64,000 nucleotides of DNA from Aegilops tauschii subsp. strangulata (Eukaryota > Streptophyta > Magnoliopsida > Poales > Poaceae), in the NCBI RefSeq assembly GCF_002575655.3, contig NC_053039.3:241592622-241656621 (forward strand), read 5' to 3'. How positions within the stretch are numbered: position 1 is the stretch's first letter; each line of letters opens with the position of its first letter. The notes under the pieces were generated by a model. It saw nothing but the letters and a program-made list of their open reading frames with translations. It was not told the DNA's origin and did not search any database. A program made the translations under genes and the position numbers. Of the stretch, positions 1 through 9,185 are shown piece after piece.

Positions 1-549
1 ACTCCAAAGTTCCTATCTAGCGGAGAACATAAGAAGAAATTGTTTGTAGCTATTCTTTCCGATCGATCTATCCAAGAGTTCGTACTAAAATAACACCAAG
101 TTATTCTTTCTGATCGATCTATCAAGAGTTCGTACTAAAATAACACTAAGTTATTCTTTCCGATTGATCTATCAAGAGTTCGTACTAAAATAACACCAAA
201 GCAAATTCAGATTCATAATACTCAATCCGACACAGAGAACCTCAAAGAGTGCCCAAGATTTCTACCAGAGAAACAAAGACGAGAACGTGCATCAACCCCT
301 ATGCATAGATTACCCCAATGTCACCTCGGGAATCCACGAGTTGAGTGCCAAAACACATATCAAGTGAATCAATATGATACCCCATTGTCACCACGGGTAT
401 TCATAGCAAGACATACATCAAGTGTTCTCAAATACATAAAAGTATTCAATCCAATAAAATGAAATCTCAAAGGGAAAACTCAATTCATCACAAGATAGAG
501 AGGGGAAAACACCATATGATCCAAATATATTAACAAAGCCCACGATACA
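1..549 (-). other. Non-coding tail of Gypsy element after gag, with 50-bp tandem repeats
   Basis: This stretch lies downstream of gag on the minus strand, where protease and reverse transcriptase would be expected. I see no pol-like reading frame. It starts with three head-to-tail copies of a 50-51 bp unit (51-101, 102-151, 152-201) that differ by a few substitutions and share the core GATCTATC.AAGAGTTCGTAC. The rest is AT-rich with no recognised motif. The element continues past the left edge, so pol further out cannot be excluded. Confidence 0.6.
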
Positions 550-1592
550 TCAAGGCTGTGCTTCAACCTCCTCCACATTAACGTGGTTCACCTGTCCCCT
601 GTTGAAAGGGTTCGGCTTCTTCCCCGAGCTTCCATTGCCATTTCCATTCTTTGCTTCTGGACAATCAGTGGCATAATGTCCAGTCTTCTGGCACTTGAAA
701 CAGGTAACGTGGCTTAGATCCCTCTTGGCTGGGGTTGATGGGTTGGTACGGTTCTGTCCGTTGCTTCCTCCGTTCTCATTGCCATTCTTGGGGCCATTAT
801 GATTGTGCGAACTTCCTCCATTGTGATTGTGACCTCCATGGTTATGCTGAAGGTGTCCTCCCGAGTTCGGGGTAAAACGAGGCTTCTGGTGAGCTCCTGT
901 ACTGTACTTTCCTTGTCCATACTTCCTCTTACGACTCTCAATCTGCCGTTGCTTCCCTTCAATCATGAGAGCTCTATCTACCAACTCCTGGTAGTTGTTA
1001 AAAGTTGCCACCATCAACTGCATGCTCAGCTCATCATTCAGTCCTTCCAGAAACTTCTCCTGCTTAGCTACATCCATAGCAACGTCATCTGGGGCATAAC
1101 ATGCTAACTTACTAAAATCCTCCACGTACTGGCCAACGGTACGTCCTCCTTGGCGTAAGTTGCGAAACTCACGCTTCTTCATGGCCATAGCTCCGGCTGA
1201 AACATGGGCAGTACGGAAAGCTTGCTGAAACTGGTCCATGTGACAGTGTCAATGGGGTGAGTGGCTGTGTAATTCTCCCACCATGATGCTGCGGGTCCAC
1301 CAAGCTGATGTGCGGCAAAATGCACTCTCTCTGCATCTGTGCATCCTGCAGTGGTCAGCTCCCTTCCAACCTTGCAGAGCCAATCATCTGCCACAATCGG
1401 CTCGGTGCTACTGGAAAACACCGGCGGATTCAGCCTAAGAAATCAGGCTAAGTGATCAACAGGTGGTGGTGGTGGTGGGTTGTTGTTGTTGCCTTGGTTT
1501 TGAACTAGCACTTGCATCAGGGCATTCTGCTGCTGAATCAACTAAGTGATCTCCGGTGGGAAAACAAATCCGGTGTCGCGTCTCGGAGGCAT
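550..1592 (-). pseudogene. gag: Broken Gypsy gag, Tekay/Del-like, ending before protease
   Basis: Gag is the structural capsid-nucleocapsid protein of LTR retrotransposons. The likely start is the ATG at 1592 (MPPRRDTGF). A proline-rich N-terminus is followed by the capsid-type region (WWENYTATHP near 1270, LRQGGRTVGQYVEDFSKLA near 1120) and one CCHC zinc knuckle (CFKCQKTGHYATDC, near 670-710). The frame is broken by two in-frame stops near 1545 and 1455, both readable as C-to-T changes (CAG to TAG, CGA to TGA), and a 1-base deletion near 1238. The reading frame stops at 550 soon after the knuckle. In autonomous relatives gag is fused to protease-RT, so this copy looks gag-only. It shares orientation with the LTR and PBS at 2618-5261. 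Confidence 0.85.
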
Positions 1593-1790
1593 CTGATGGT
1601 TTAGAAAAGATGAGAAAATAGAATAGAATGAGGTCTAGAGGGAAAACACTACCCATATGCACATGAGACAAACACAATCATATCATTCCAATAAATTCAA
1701 ACAAGGCATACAATCGATCTAACTATCGTTACAAAGTGCTTGGACTATAATATATACATGGTGGAATACTACTACTAATTTGGTGGTCTA

Positions 1791-2522
1791 CTAGAAAAAT
1801 TGCTCAGTCGAAGACTCCATGATATCTGCTCCGGCTTCATCCTCCAAATCATCCTCACTGGGGTCCGAGTCGGTGTCGTCAATGATGATGTAATTCTCCG
1901 GGCAAGTAGAATCGTCATCATCTCCTCCTGGTGCTGGGTCTCCCATGATAACTCCTAGCTTCTTTGTCAGGTCGTCATTCTTCTCCACTAGTGCAACAAT
2001 TTCCTCCATATAATCCTCGCATGTAGCCTTGAGTTCCTCCTCCAGTTCCATGATCCTAGTCTTTGCCTTCTTCAGTTCTATCATGTCTGCGCACATCTGG
2101 TTCTCCTGGCGACGAATGTGCTGGTTTAACTCCTGGATGAAAGCTGCAATAGATCTATCCTTCCTGTTACTGATCATCTCCGATTGCTCGTCTCGGTGCC
2201 CACAAATCTGATAGATAGTATCCTTGAGATCATTGTGGTACACTTCTCCAATGCGTCCCATGGTGATGTGGGCTGCCATGCTCTTTCCTAGACTCCAGGT
2301 TGGTGCATCAAAGGAAAACTCTATGGGCTCAGTGATGGGCATGAACGTCCTTCCTGGAACTTGAACTTGAATCATCCAGCGCTCCTCTTCTGGTAGTGTG
2401 GCGTTGTAGGTTCCGGTGAAGCTTGGTATTCCGATGTTCAGGTACTTAGTAACTTCCTTCAAGTGTCGTCCAAAAGGTGTATCCTCATCTGGTTGCTCGA
2501 ACTTGTTCCTTGCATCCGCCAT
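1791..2522 (-). CDS. Accessory ORF 5' of gag, acidic coiled-coil protein
   Basis: This is an uninterrupted 243-codon frame between the PBS and gag on the element's coding strand, starting MADARNKFEQ. The first ~120 residues look globular. Residues ~130-190 are rich in E, K, L and I with heptad-like spacing, suggesting a coiled coil. The C-terminal ~45 residues are very acidic (runs of D and E, including GGDDDD). I do not recognise the family. Extra ORFs upstream of gag are known in some plant Gypsy lineages such as Ogre, but the tRNA-Met-type PBS and gag here look Tekay/Del-like, so homology is not implied. It is intact while the neighbouring gag carries three lesions. Function is unknown; binding gag or nucleic acid is only a guess. 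Confidence 0.6.
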   Translation of the reverse strand: MADARNKFEQPDEDTPFGRHLKEVTKYLNIGIPSFTGTYNATLPEEERWMIQVQVPGRTFMPITEPIEFSFDAPTWSLGKSMAAHITMGRIGEVYHNDLKDTIYQICGHRDEQSEMISNRKDRSIAAFIQELNQHIRRQENQMCADMIELKKAKTRIMELEEELKATCEDYMEEIVALVEKNDDLTKKLGVIMGDPAPGGDDDDSTCPENYIIIDDTDSDPSEDDLEDEAGADIMESSTEQFF

Positions 2523-2617
2523 CCTAAAAGAGTGGAAGAAAGGAGAGGAGTCAGAAATGAGAAGAGAGTAGTGATCTAGGGCTTTAGCTTAGTGGTCGTG
2601 TCCTACAGTCAGCGTGT

Positions 2618-2629
2618 GCTCTGATACCA
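2618..2629 (-). promoter_or_regulatory. Primer-binding site, tRNA-iMet type
   Basis: On the minus strand this reads TGGTATCAGAGC, the usual plant complement to the 3' end of initiator tRNA-Met. It lies four bases inside the LTR end at 2634. It fixes the element as minus-strand and the adjacent LTR as the 5' LTR. Confidence 0.9.
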
Positions 2630-2633
2630 TCTC

Positions 2634-5261
2634 TGTAGCGACCAGACCTCAAATAGTCTAGTCTCTGTGCATCAGTGTCATCCCTGGATCGGTAATGCTG
2701 ACACGCACAGTACTTTGAAGGTTTTGTAATAGAGTAGCAATCACACACTTATTACATCGAAAGTTCAAGAGAACTCAATACAATAAATATGGCTTAAGGC
2801 CATCTAAAATACGATAACAGCGGAAGGCTTGGAAGATAAAGTGAGTCCATCAACTCCAACGGCATCAATGAGTATAAGACCACGACCTAAGGCTCCTTAC
2901 TCGTCGTCTGAAAAGTCTGCAACATGATACGTTGCAGCCCGAAAACGGGTCAGCACATGGAATATGCTGGCAAAGTAACACATAGAGAGTAATGAACAGA
3001 ATAATGCTATCACTACATGCATATTTGGCTGGTGGAAAGCTCTATGGTTACAGTTTTGCGAAAAGCCAATTTTTCCCTACCACAAAGGAATAAATTTTAT
3101 TTAACTATCATGGTGGTTGTTAAACATTGAGAAGGTACCTCCAACTCAATCCCAATTAAGAACGTGATTAACCCAATCAAATTAAATTAAGTAACATGAT
3201 GATGAGATTCACATGATAATCCAAGAACTAGATACTCAAGATGTCCATAACCGGGGACACGGCTAATCATGATTAGTTTGTACAGTCTGCAGAGGTTTGT
3301 GCACTTTTCCCCACAAGACTTGATCGCCTCCGCTTGATTTCTCGCACTACATGGTGTTTGAGAAACGGATGACCGAGACACAGTCTTTCAGAAACACTAC
3401 TCTTTACTCCGGGTGGACAGTTACACCTACTTTCCCCTACATCTGCTAGCCCACCTCTTCAAGAGGTCATGTAACCTACTCAACTATGCTAGAGCCCATA
3501 ATAGCTTGTGGCTGCACACGGAAGTTTCTAGCATGAATAATCTCATGATCCCTTTGAGTCTGGGTGGCGGTCCATAGGATGATCACACGGGTACTCCGGG
3601 ATATCCAAAAAATACAGGCAACACTGGTTTCTCCAGGTGCCTCAATCCACCCAGATGTAAATTAAAGTAGCCACCTTAAGTTGAACCATAAATTAATAAT
3701 CTCACATCTGTCATGAAGAATTCACTCAAACCCAATCCACGTCTATGAGCATAGCATAGCAATATAAGCAAACGTAGAAGTAAGTCCCAAAGGTTTGATA
3801 GTAAACAGGACAATAGGTACTACCTCATCTACTTCCCAAAACCCACATATTAATCAGATCCTAATCATGCAACTGTTTGAGGATTGATCTAATGCAATAA
3901 AACTGGGTGATGAAAAGTATGATCAAAGTGTTACTTGCCTTGCTGATGATCCGTGAAAACTAGAGACTCGTAGTAGCACGCTTCGCACTCCGGGTACTCT
4001 ATCGCAAACAAACAATACATACTCAAAATAAGAGACGAAGCAACGAAGGTCAAACGGCGAAAGAAACAAGCTTCATTTACTAATCTGGATCTAATTCAAA
4101 TTTTACAGTAGCAAAAACTTGTTTGAGTTGGTTAAACAGAAAGAGAATTTCGATACGAAACTCTAGGCGCTTGAATCGCCTGATTCCGATAAACGAGCGA
4201 AAAGTTATACTAAAACGAAAAACAAATCAGAAATCGCGATCAGGAATAATCGCGGAAAATCCGGGAAAAAGAAAAACTGACGAACAGGCTAACGATCGAA
4301 CGTTCGCTGTCTGTAAAAAAACAAAACCGTTCGTTAAAACGAACGAACGAACAGGCGTTCGCTATTTAACTAAACCGAAAAAATAAACCGATCTAATATA
4401 AAAAAAAACACATCTCGGTTTCAAAATAAAACCGAATGGTTTTTCGAGAAAAACCGGCGGCTACCTCAGTTCTCGTGACGGCGGCGGCGGCGACCGGCTC
4501 CGGCGGGTGGCGGCGTCGGGCGAGAGGCGGCGGGGCTCCGGCGGGCGGCGGCGGACGGCGGCGGGGCTCCGGCAGGTGGCGGGTCGGGCGGCGGGGCTCC
4601 GGCGGGTGGCGGGTCGGGCGGCGTGGGGCGGCGGCGGCGCGGGCGGCGAGCAACGCGGGCGGCGGCTAGGGTTTCGGGGCGGCGGTGACTTGGGCTGAGG
4701 CGGGGTTCGGGCCGCGGCTTTAAAGGCCGGCCGGGCTGAGGTGTCCGGGTTGGACATGGCCCGTAAGGCGGTTGATTTTGTTTTTTAAATTTGGACGTGC
4801 AGAAAAAGTAAGAAAAGAAATACTAAGCGGACTCCGAAAATCCAGAAATAAATTTTCCCCGTCCTCTAAAAAGAAGCCGGACAAGATGAACATTTATTTG
4901 GGCCTAAAATGCAATTTTGAAAAATGCGTATTTTTCCTAATTCGAATAAAATCCAAATAAAATCAAATATTTGTTTTTAATATTTTTCCTCCCATATTTC
5001 ATTATTTGTGGAGAAGTCATTTTATCCCCTCTCATATATTTTGATATGAAATATTTTCGGAGAGAAAAATAATTAAAACAAATGATCCTATTTTCAAAAT
5101 TTGAGAAAAACCCAAATATGAAAATAACGAAATCCCCAACTCTCTCCGTGGGTCCTTGAGTTGCGTGAAATTTCTAGGATCGCAAATCAAAATGCAATAA
5201 AATATGATATGCATGATGATCTAATTTATAACATTCCAAATTGAAAATTTGGGATGTTACA
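2634..5261 (-). mobile_element. 5' LTR of minus-strand Gypsy element (2628 bp)
   Basis: The LTR has TG...CA ends: TGTAGCGACC at 2634 and GGGATGTTACA ending at 5261 on the plus strand. In the sense (minus) direction it begins TGTAACATCCC and is followed by the PBS. A GC-rich block (about 4450-4740) with a TTTAAA box at 4718-4725 probably marks the promoter and leader. The arginine-, proline- and glycine-rich frames in that block are composition artefacts. The same LTR family occurs as a solo LTR at 56515-59038 and, inverted and partial, at 5262-7349. The base after the LTR is inside that older LTR, so this element appears to have inserted into it; the TSD would be GTGCG (5262-5266) with its partner off the left edge. 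Confidence 0.88.
4718..4725 (-). promoter_or_regulatory. TATA-like box in Gypsy LTR
   Basis: CTTTAAAG sits inside a very GC-rich tract, at the same relative place as CTTATAAG in the homologous solo LTR (58480-58487) and CCTTTAAAAG in the inverted copy (5341-5350). Conservation of an AT-rich box in an otherwise GC-rich block suggests the LTR promoter. Confidence 0.5.
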
Positions 5262-7349
5262 GTGCGTGACCTGGACTCATCGGAGTCCGAGCGCGCTACG
5301 CTGCCAGCCGCCCCTTCCCCAAGGAAGCCGCCGCCCCGGGCCTTTAAAAGGCGGGCCTCGGACCCCCTCTCCTCCCCAAGCCGCCGCTAGCCGCCGTCAC
5401 CGCCGCCCGAGTCCGCAGCACCGCCGTTGCCGCCGCCTGCACACCGCCGCCAGCGCCGCCGTAGCTGCACACCGCCGCCTCTCCCGCTCACTCGTGTCGC
5501 CGCCGCAAGCCACCAGGGCCACCACCGATCCCGCCGTCGCCGCCCGATCTTCCCGACGACGCCGGAGCCGCCGCCGTCGTCCGCCTCGCCGACTTTGAAC
5601 CGCCATGGACCGCTAAAACCGCCCCCGGTCCGATTCGGTTTTTCTTCAGCTTTCAGTTTTCTTTTAAAGCCGGTTTATTTATTTAGATAGGTTATTTAGC
5701 AAATGTTCGCTTGTTGAGCTTCTGTAGCGGTCGATTTCGTTCGTTAGTTCCTCGTAGCGGACGTTCGTCTGATAGATTTTTCTTTTTCTGTTTATTTACG
5801 TCAGGGACCTATTCATGATTAAAAGTTTTACAGTTTAGCCCCTGTTTTTCAATCTAGCGTTACTTTTTACTCGTTTGTCCAAATCCAACGAAACCAACGC
5901 CAAATTCTTCGTTATGATCTGCTCGATTTACATAACCAACTTAATAGTATTTTTGAATGTTTAAAATTTGATTTCAAATGGATTTGAATTTGATTGATTC
6001 TTTTTGTATACCCAGTTTTATAACTCCGATTCCAAATGGATTTGAATTTGATGGATTTAATTTATTAAATGGATTTTAATTTGATTTCAAATGGATTGAA
6101 ATTCTTCGTTATGATCCTATACCCAGTTTTACTTGCATTAGATACACCCCTCAAAGATTTGCATTTGTAGGATTTGAGGAATTGGGATTTGCTATGTAGT
6201 TCATGAGGTAGGAACCTATGATCCTTGAAACACCCCGGGAATATACGTTATGCTTTTATTGCTTAGCCATGCTCGTAGACGTGGATTGGTATGTGAGAAT
6301 CATGCAAGTTGTGAGAGATAATAACTAAGGGAAACCTAAGGTGGCTACTTTAATACACATCTGGGTGGAATGGTTGGGGCACCCTGGAGCACCCAGTGGT
6401 TGCCCGGGCACCTGGAGAACCCAGTGCTTGCCCAAGGGGATCCCGGAGTACCCGTGTGATCATCCTATGGAATTCCACCCAGGCTCAAAGGGATCATAAG
6501 ATTATTCATGCTAGAAACTTCCGTGTGCAGCCACAAGCCATTATGGGCTCTGGCATAGTTGAGTATGTTGTGTGACCTCTTTCAGTGGTAGGCTAGCAGA
6601 TGTAGGGGAAAGTAGGTGTAACTGTCTACCCAGAGTAAAGAGCTAATGTTTCGGAAAGACTGTATCTCGATCATCCGTTTCTCAAACATCATGTAGTGCG
6701 AGAAATTCAACAGAGGAGATCGAGTCTTGTGGGGAAAAGTACGCAAACCTCTGCAGAGTGTCCAAACTAATCATGATTAGCCGTGTCCCCGGTTATGGAC
6801 ATTTTGAGTATCTGGTATTTGAATTATTGGTTGATCTCATCACTCTATTTAATGAATTTTTGAGGTTATTAATGATTTTTGGGATTGAGTTGGGGTTACC
6901 TTCTCAATATGGGTAATTTAACTTGGTAGTAAATAAAATCTATTCCTTTGTTGTAGGGAAAATTAGCTTTATGCATAACTTAAACTTAGAGCCTCCACCA
7001 CCAAATATGCATATAGAGATAGACATTCTCCTTATTATTCTATGGTGTGAAGTTGCCAGTACATTCAATGTACTACATGGCTGCAACGTCTCATGTTGCA
7101 GGAATTTTACGACGAGTAAGTGATACGATAGGGTTACGATGTCTACACTCAACTTTGCCGTTGGTGTTGTTGGGACTCCACAACTTCGTTGTTACTTCCG
7201 CTATATGGATTGAGGTAATAGTATTTACGTTACTTATACATGTGATTTACCTCTGTTATAAATCCTCGAGTACTGTGTGTGTCAGCATACCGATCCAGGG
7301 ATGACACTTAAGCACAGAGACTTTGATCCATTCGGGTCGGGTCGCTACA
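5262..7349 (+). mobile_element. Partial Gypsy LTR, same family, plus orientation
   Basis: This is the 3' ~2.1 kb of an LTR homologous to 2634-5261 but inverted. Shared landmarks include the block around CCGTGTCCCCGGTTATGGACA (6782-6802; reverse complement near 3240-3260) and the terminus GTCGCTACA ending at 7349. The first ~550 bp, including the TGTAACATCC start, is missing because the left-hand element interrupts it at 5262. No PBS follows 7349, so it is a 3' LTR or a solo LTR. AGTAA (7350-7354) would be its TSD, but the partner is outside the window. The TATA-like box is at 5341-5350. Confidence 0.82.
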
Positions 7350-8300
7350 AGTAAATACATAAAGGTAAAAGATAGGCCCTTCGCAGAAGGAAGCAGAGGT
7401 TGCCATGCGCTTATTTTTTGTATGCTCAACCCCTTAGTGCAAAAGAACGTCACATTACATTAGCCCTTGTGATAGCGACCTTTATTATGCAGTCTGTCGC
7501 TTTTATTCTTCACCATCACAAGTTCGTGCAACGCTCAATTTTTTCTTACACTAAATGATCTCACACATTTAGAAGCAATTTTTATTGCCTTTTTGCACCA
7601 ATGACAACTTACTTGAGGGATCTTGCTCAATCCCTAGGTAGGTATGGTGGACACTTGAAAATAAGATTTGGGTTTTAGGGTTTTTGGATGCACAAGTAGT
7701 ATCTCTACTTAGTGTGGAATTTTTGGCTAGAAAAGATAGGCGCAAGCACCACATGTTGAAGGTTCTATGACAATATGACTTCTATGTGAATATAAACAAA
7801 CATAAACCATTAAGTTGTCTTCCTTGTCCAACGTCAACAATTTTGGCATATAATATTTTGATGAGGGCTCACAATCACAAAAGATTTCTAGGATAGTATA
7901 TTTATATGTGAATCTTCTCTTCCCTTATTAATTCTTTCATGAGTTGCTTCATTGACTAATGCTATGTTTGTCAATCTCTAATAAAAATTTCTACTTATAC
8001 TTTTCCTTATGTATTGTTATCACCTACCATAGGATTAGTATATGATCTTTTCATTATTTCTTTACTTTTATTTTTTTCCTTTCTCTTTTTCTTTCTTATT
8101 TCTTTTCTTTAATTGCAAAATGAAAGTAAAGAAAACAAAAACTCAAACTGAACTTTATTGTATAACTTGCACACGATTACAAGGATAGATCACTAAGCAA
8201 ACTCTCAAGAAAGAAAGGATCGAACTAAACTTTTTTTCATCTAAAGCAAAAAGATCGAACTAAAATAGTAAAAGGAAAAATATTGTGGGATGATACGATA
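7350..8300 (-). other. 3' untranslated region of Athila A
   Basis: About 950 bp of AT-rich, gene-free sequence downstream of the third ORF. It begins (7350-7400) with a block whose reverse complement resembles the UTR of element D near 32365-32410 (GCAAAGGGCCTATCTATTTAC). A T-rich tract lies at 8040-8110. Long UTRs between the last ORF and the 3' LTR are typical of Athila elements. Nothing else is recognised. Confidence 0.6.
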
Positions 8301-8307
8301 CAGAGGC

Positions 8308-8322
8308 ACCTCCCCCAAGCTT
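8308..8322 (-). promoter_or_regulatory. Polypurine tract-like motif of Athila A
   Basis: On the minus strand this reads AAGCTTGGGGGAGGT. The same AAGCTTGGGG core precedes the 3' LTRs of elements B (24859) and D (32858) and also ends the coding part of D (30866). Here it directly follows the third ORF, so it is the internal copy of the motif rather than the LTR-adjacent one. Confidence 0.55.
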
Positions 8323-8356
8323 GCCGGAAGCCAAGGGGAGTGCCCATACCCGATAC

Positions 8357-8824
8357 TCAATTCTCCTTTGGTGGTGAAGAAGATGATGGTGGTGATGAAG
8401 CGATCCTGTCCTTAAGGATCAATAGATTCTCCAATCGACGGATGACTCTCTGGAGATGGATGATATGCTCTTGATGCAGAATATTTTCGCGAGTGAGATA
8501 CTTATTTTGTATGCGAACTATTTCAATGACGCGAAAAGCCTCAATCTCAGCAGGAGTAAGGTGAGTAAGGTAGGGCTTAAGGATATCCTCTTCCTCCTCC
8601 TCGGCCAGCAGTGCTTGTGCTGCCACCGGGGATGGATCTACAGTATCTTCCTTACCCTTGTCTCCGTTGACGGCATCCATAGGCTCCTCCCTCTTCATCT
8701 CGATCTTCATCAACCAAGCATCTTCTTCCAAGTTGTTGGAGGAGCAGGAAGACATGATGCCTGGTTTGATAAATCTGACCGGAACAGCAAGACAAGAGAA
8801 CAGAGGATTTCTTCGCGATACCAT
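8357..8824 (-). CDS. Third ORF of Athila A (small post-integrase protein)
   Basis: A 155-codon open frame (start MVSRRNPLF; alternative start MSSCSSNNLEE at 8755) lies downstream of integrase, where Athila elements carry an additional, sometimes called env-like, ORF. The middle is acidic (LLAEEEEEDILKPYL). The last ~60 residues are helical-looking with many I, L, R and H and a serine/proline-rich tail. No signal peptide or membrane segment is evident. The open frame extends upstream to 9031 through non-conserved sequence that includes the GC hairpin, so the longer version is probably not the protein. Function unknown. Confidence 0.5.
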   Translation of the reverse strand: MVSRRNPLFSCLAVPVRFIKPGIMSSCSSNNLEEDAWLMKIEMKREEPMDAVNGDKGKEDTVDPSPVAAQALLAEEEEEDILKPYLTHLTPAEIEAFRVIEIVRIQNKYLTRENILHQEHIIHLQRVIRRLENLLILKDRIASSPPSSSSPPKEN

Positions 8825-8912
8825 GGTTAACAGGTTTGGGAAGTATATATAGATTTTTTTATCTTGCAGGACAAGCATACAGAAGAAAAACGGAGTCCGG
8901 AAGGTGTCTCGG

Positions 8913-8983
8913 GTGGGCACAACCCACTTGGGCGCGCCAGGCAAGCCTGGCTTGCCTGGCACGCCCTGCTGTCTTGTTCCCAC
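8913..8983. repeat. GC-rich imperfect inverted repeat upstream of third ORF (A)
   Basis: The arms at about 8913-8947 and 8949-8983 pair as a long imperfect hairpin. The left arm starts GTGGGCACAACCCACTTGGG and the right arm ends CTTGTTCCCAC. It closely resembles the hairpin in the same element's LTR (15995-16056). It lies ~90-230 bp upstream of the two possible third-ORF starts. Confidence 0.7.
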
Positions 8984-9185
8984 TAGGGTACGCTTCCTGG
9001 AAGTTTCTTTATTTCCAAAAAATTTAAACATTCCAAAACTGATAAAAAGTATTTTTGCGGATTTTTTGGAGTCCGTTTACTTACCGTATCACGTACCTCC
9101 TTATTTTCACGATTCTGGAGTGTTCCGGAAGGACTCTTTTATGTGTTCTTCCGGCGTCAAAGTTTGGATAATATTACTTTCAACA

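Noticed and set aside
51..201. CRISPR-like spaced repeats
   Set aside because: The copies are contiguous tandem repeats without spacers, in a plant retrotransposon.
4393..4757. Overlapping proline/glycine/arginine-rich ORFs
   Set aside because: They lie in the GC-rich promoter/leader of the Gypsy LTR, with several frames open at once and no conserved motif.
8357..9031. 224-codon ORF in full
   Set aside because: The upstream third includes the GC hairpin and untranslated-looking sequence; the likely protein starts at 8824 or 8755.
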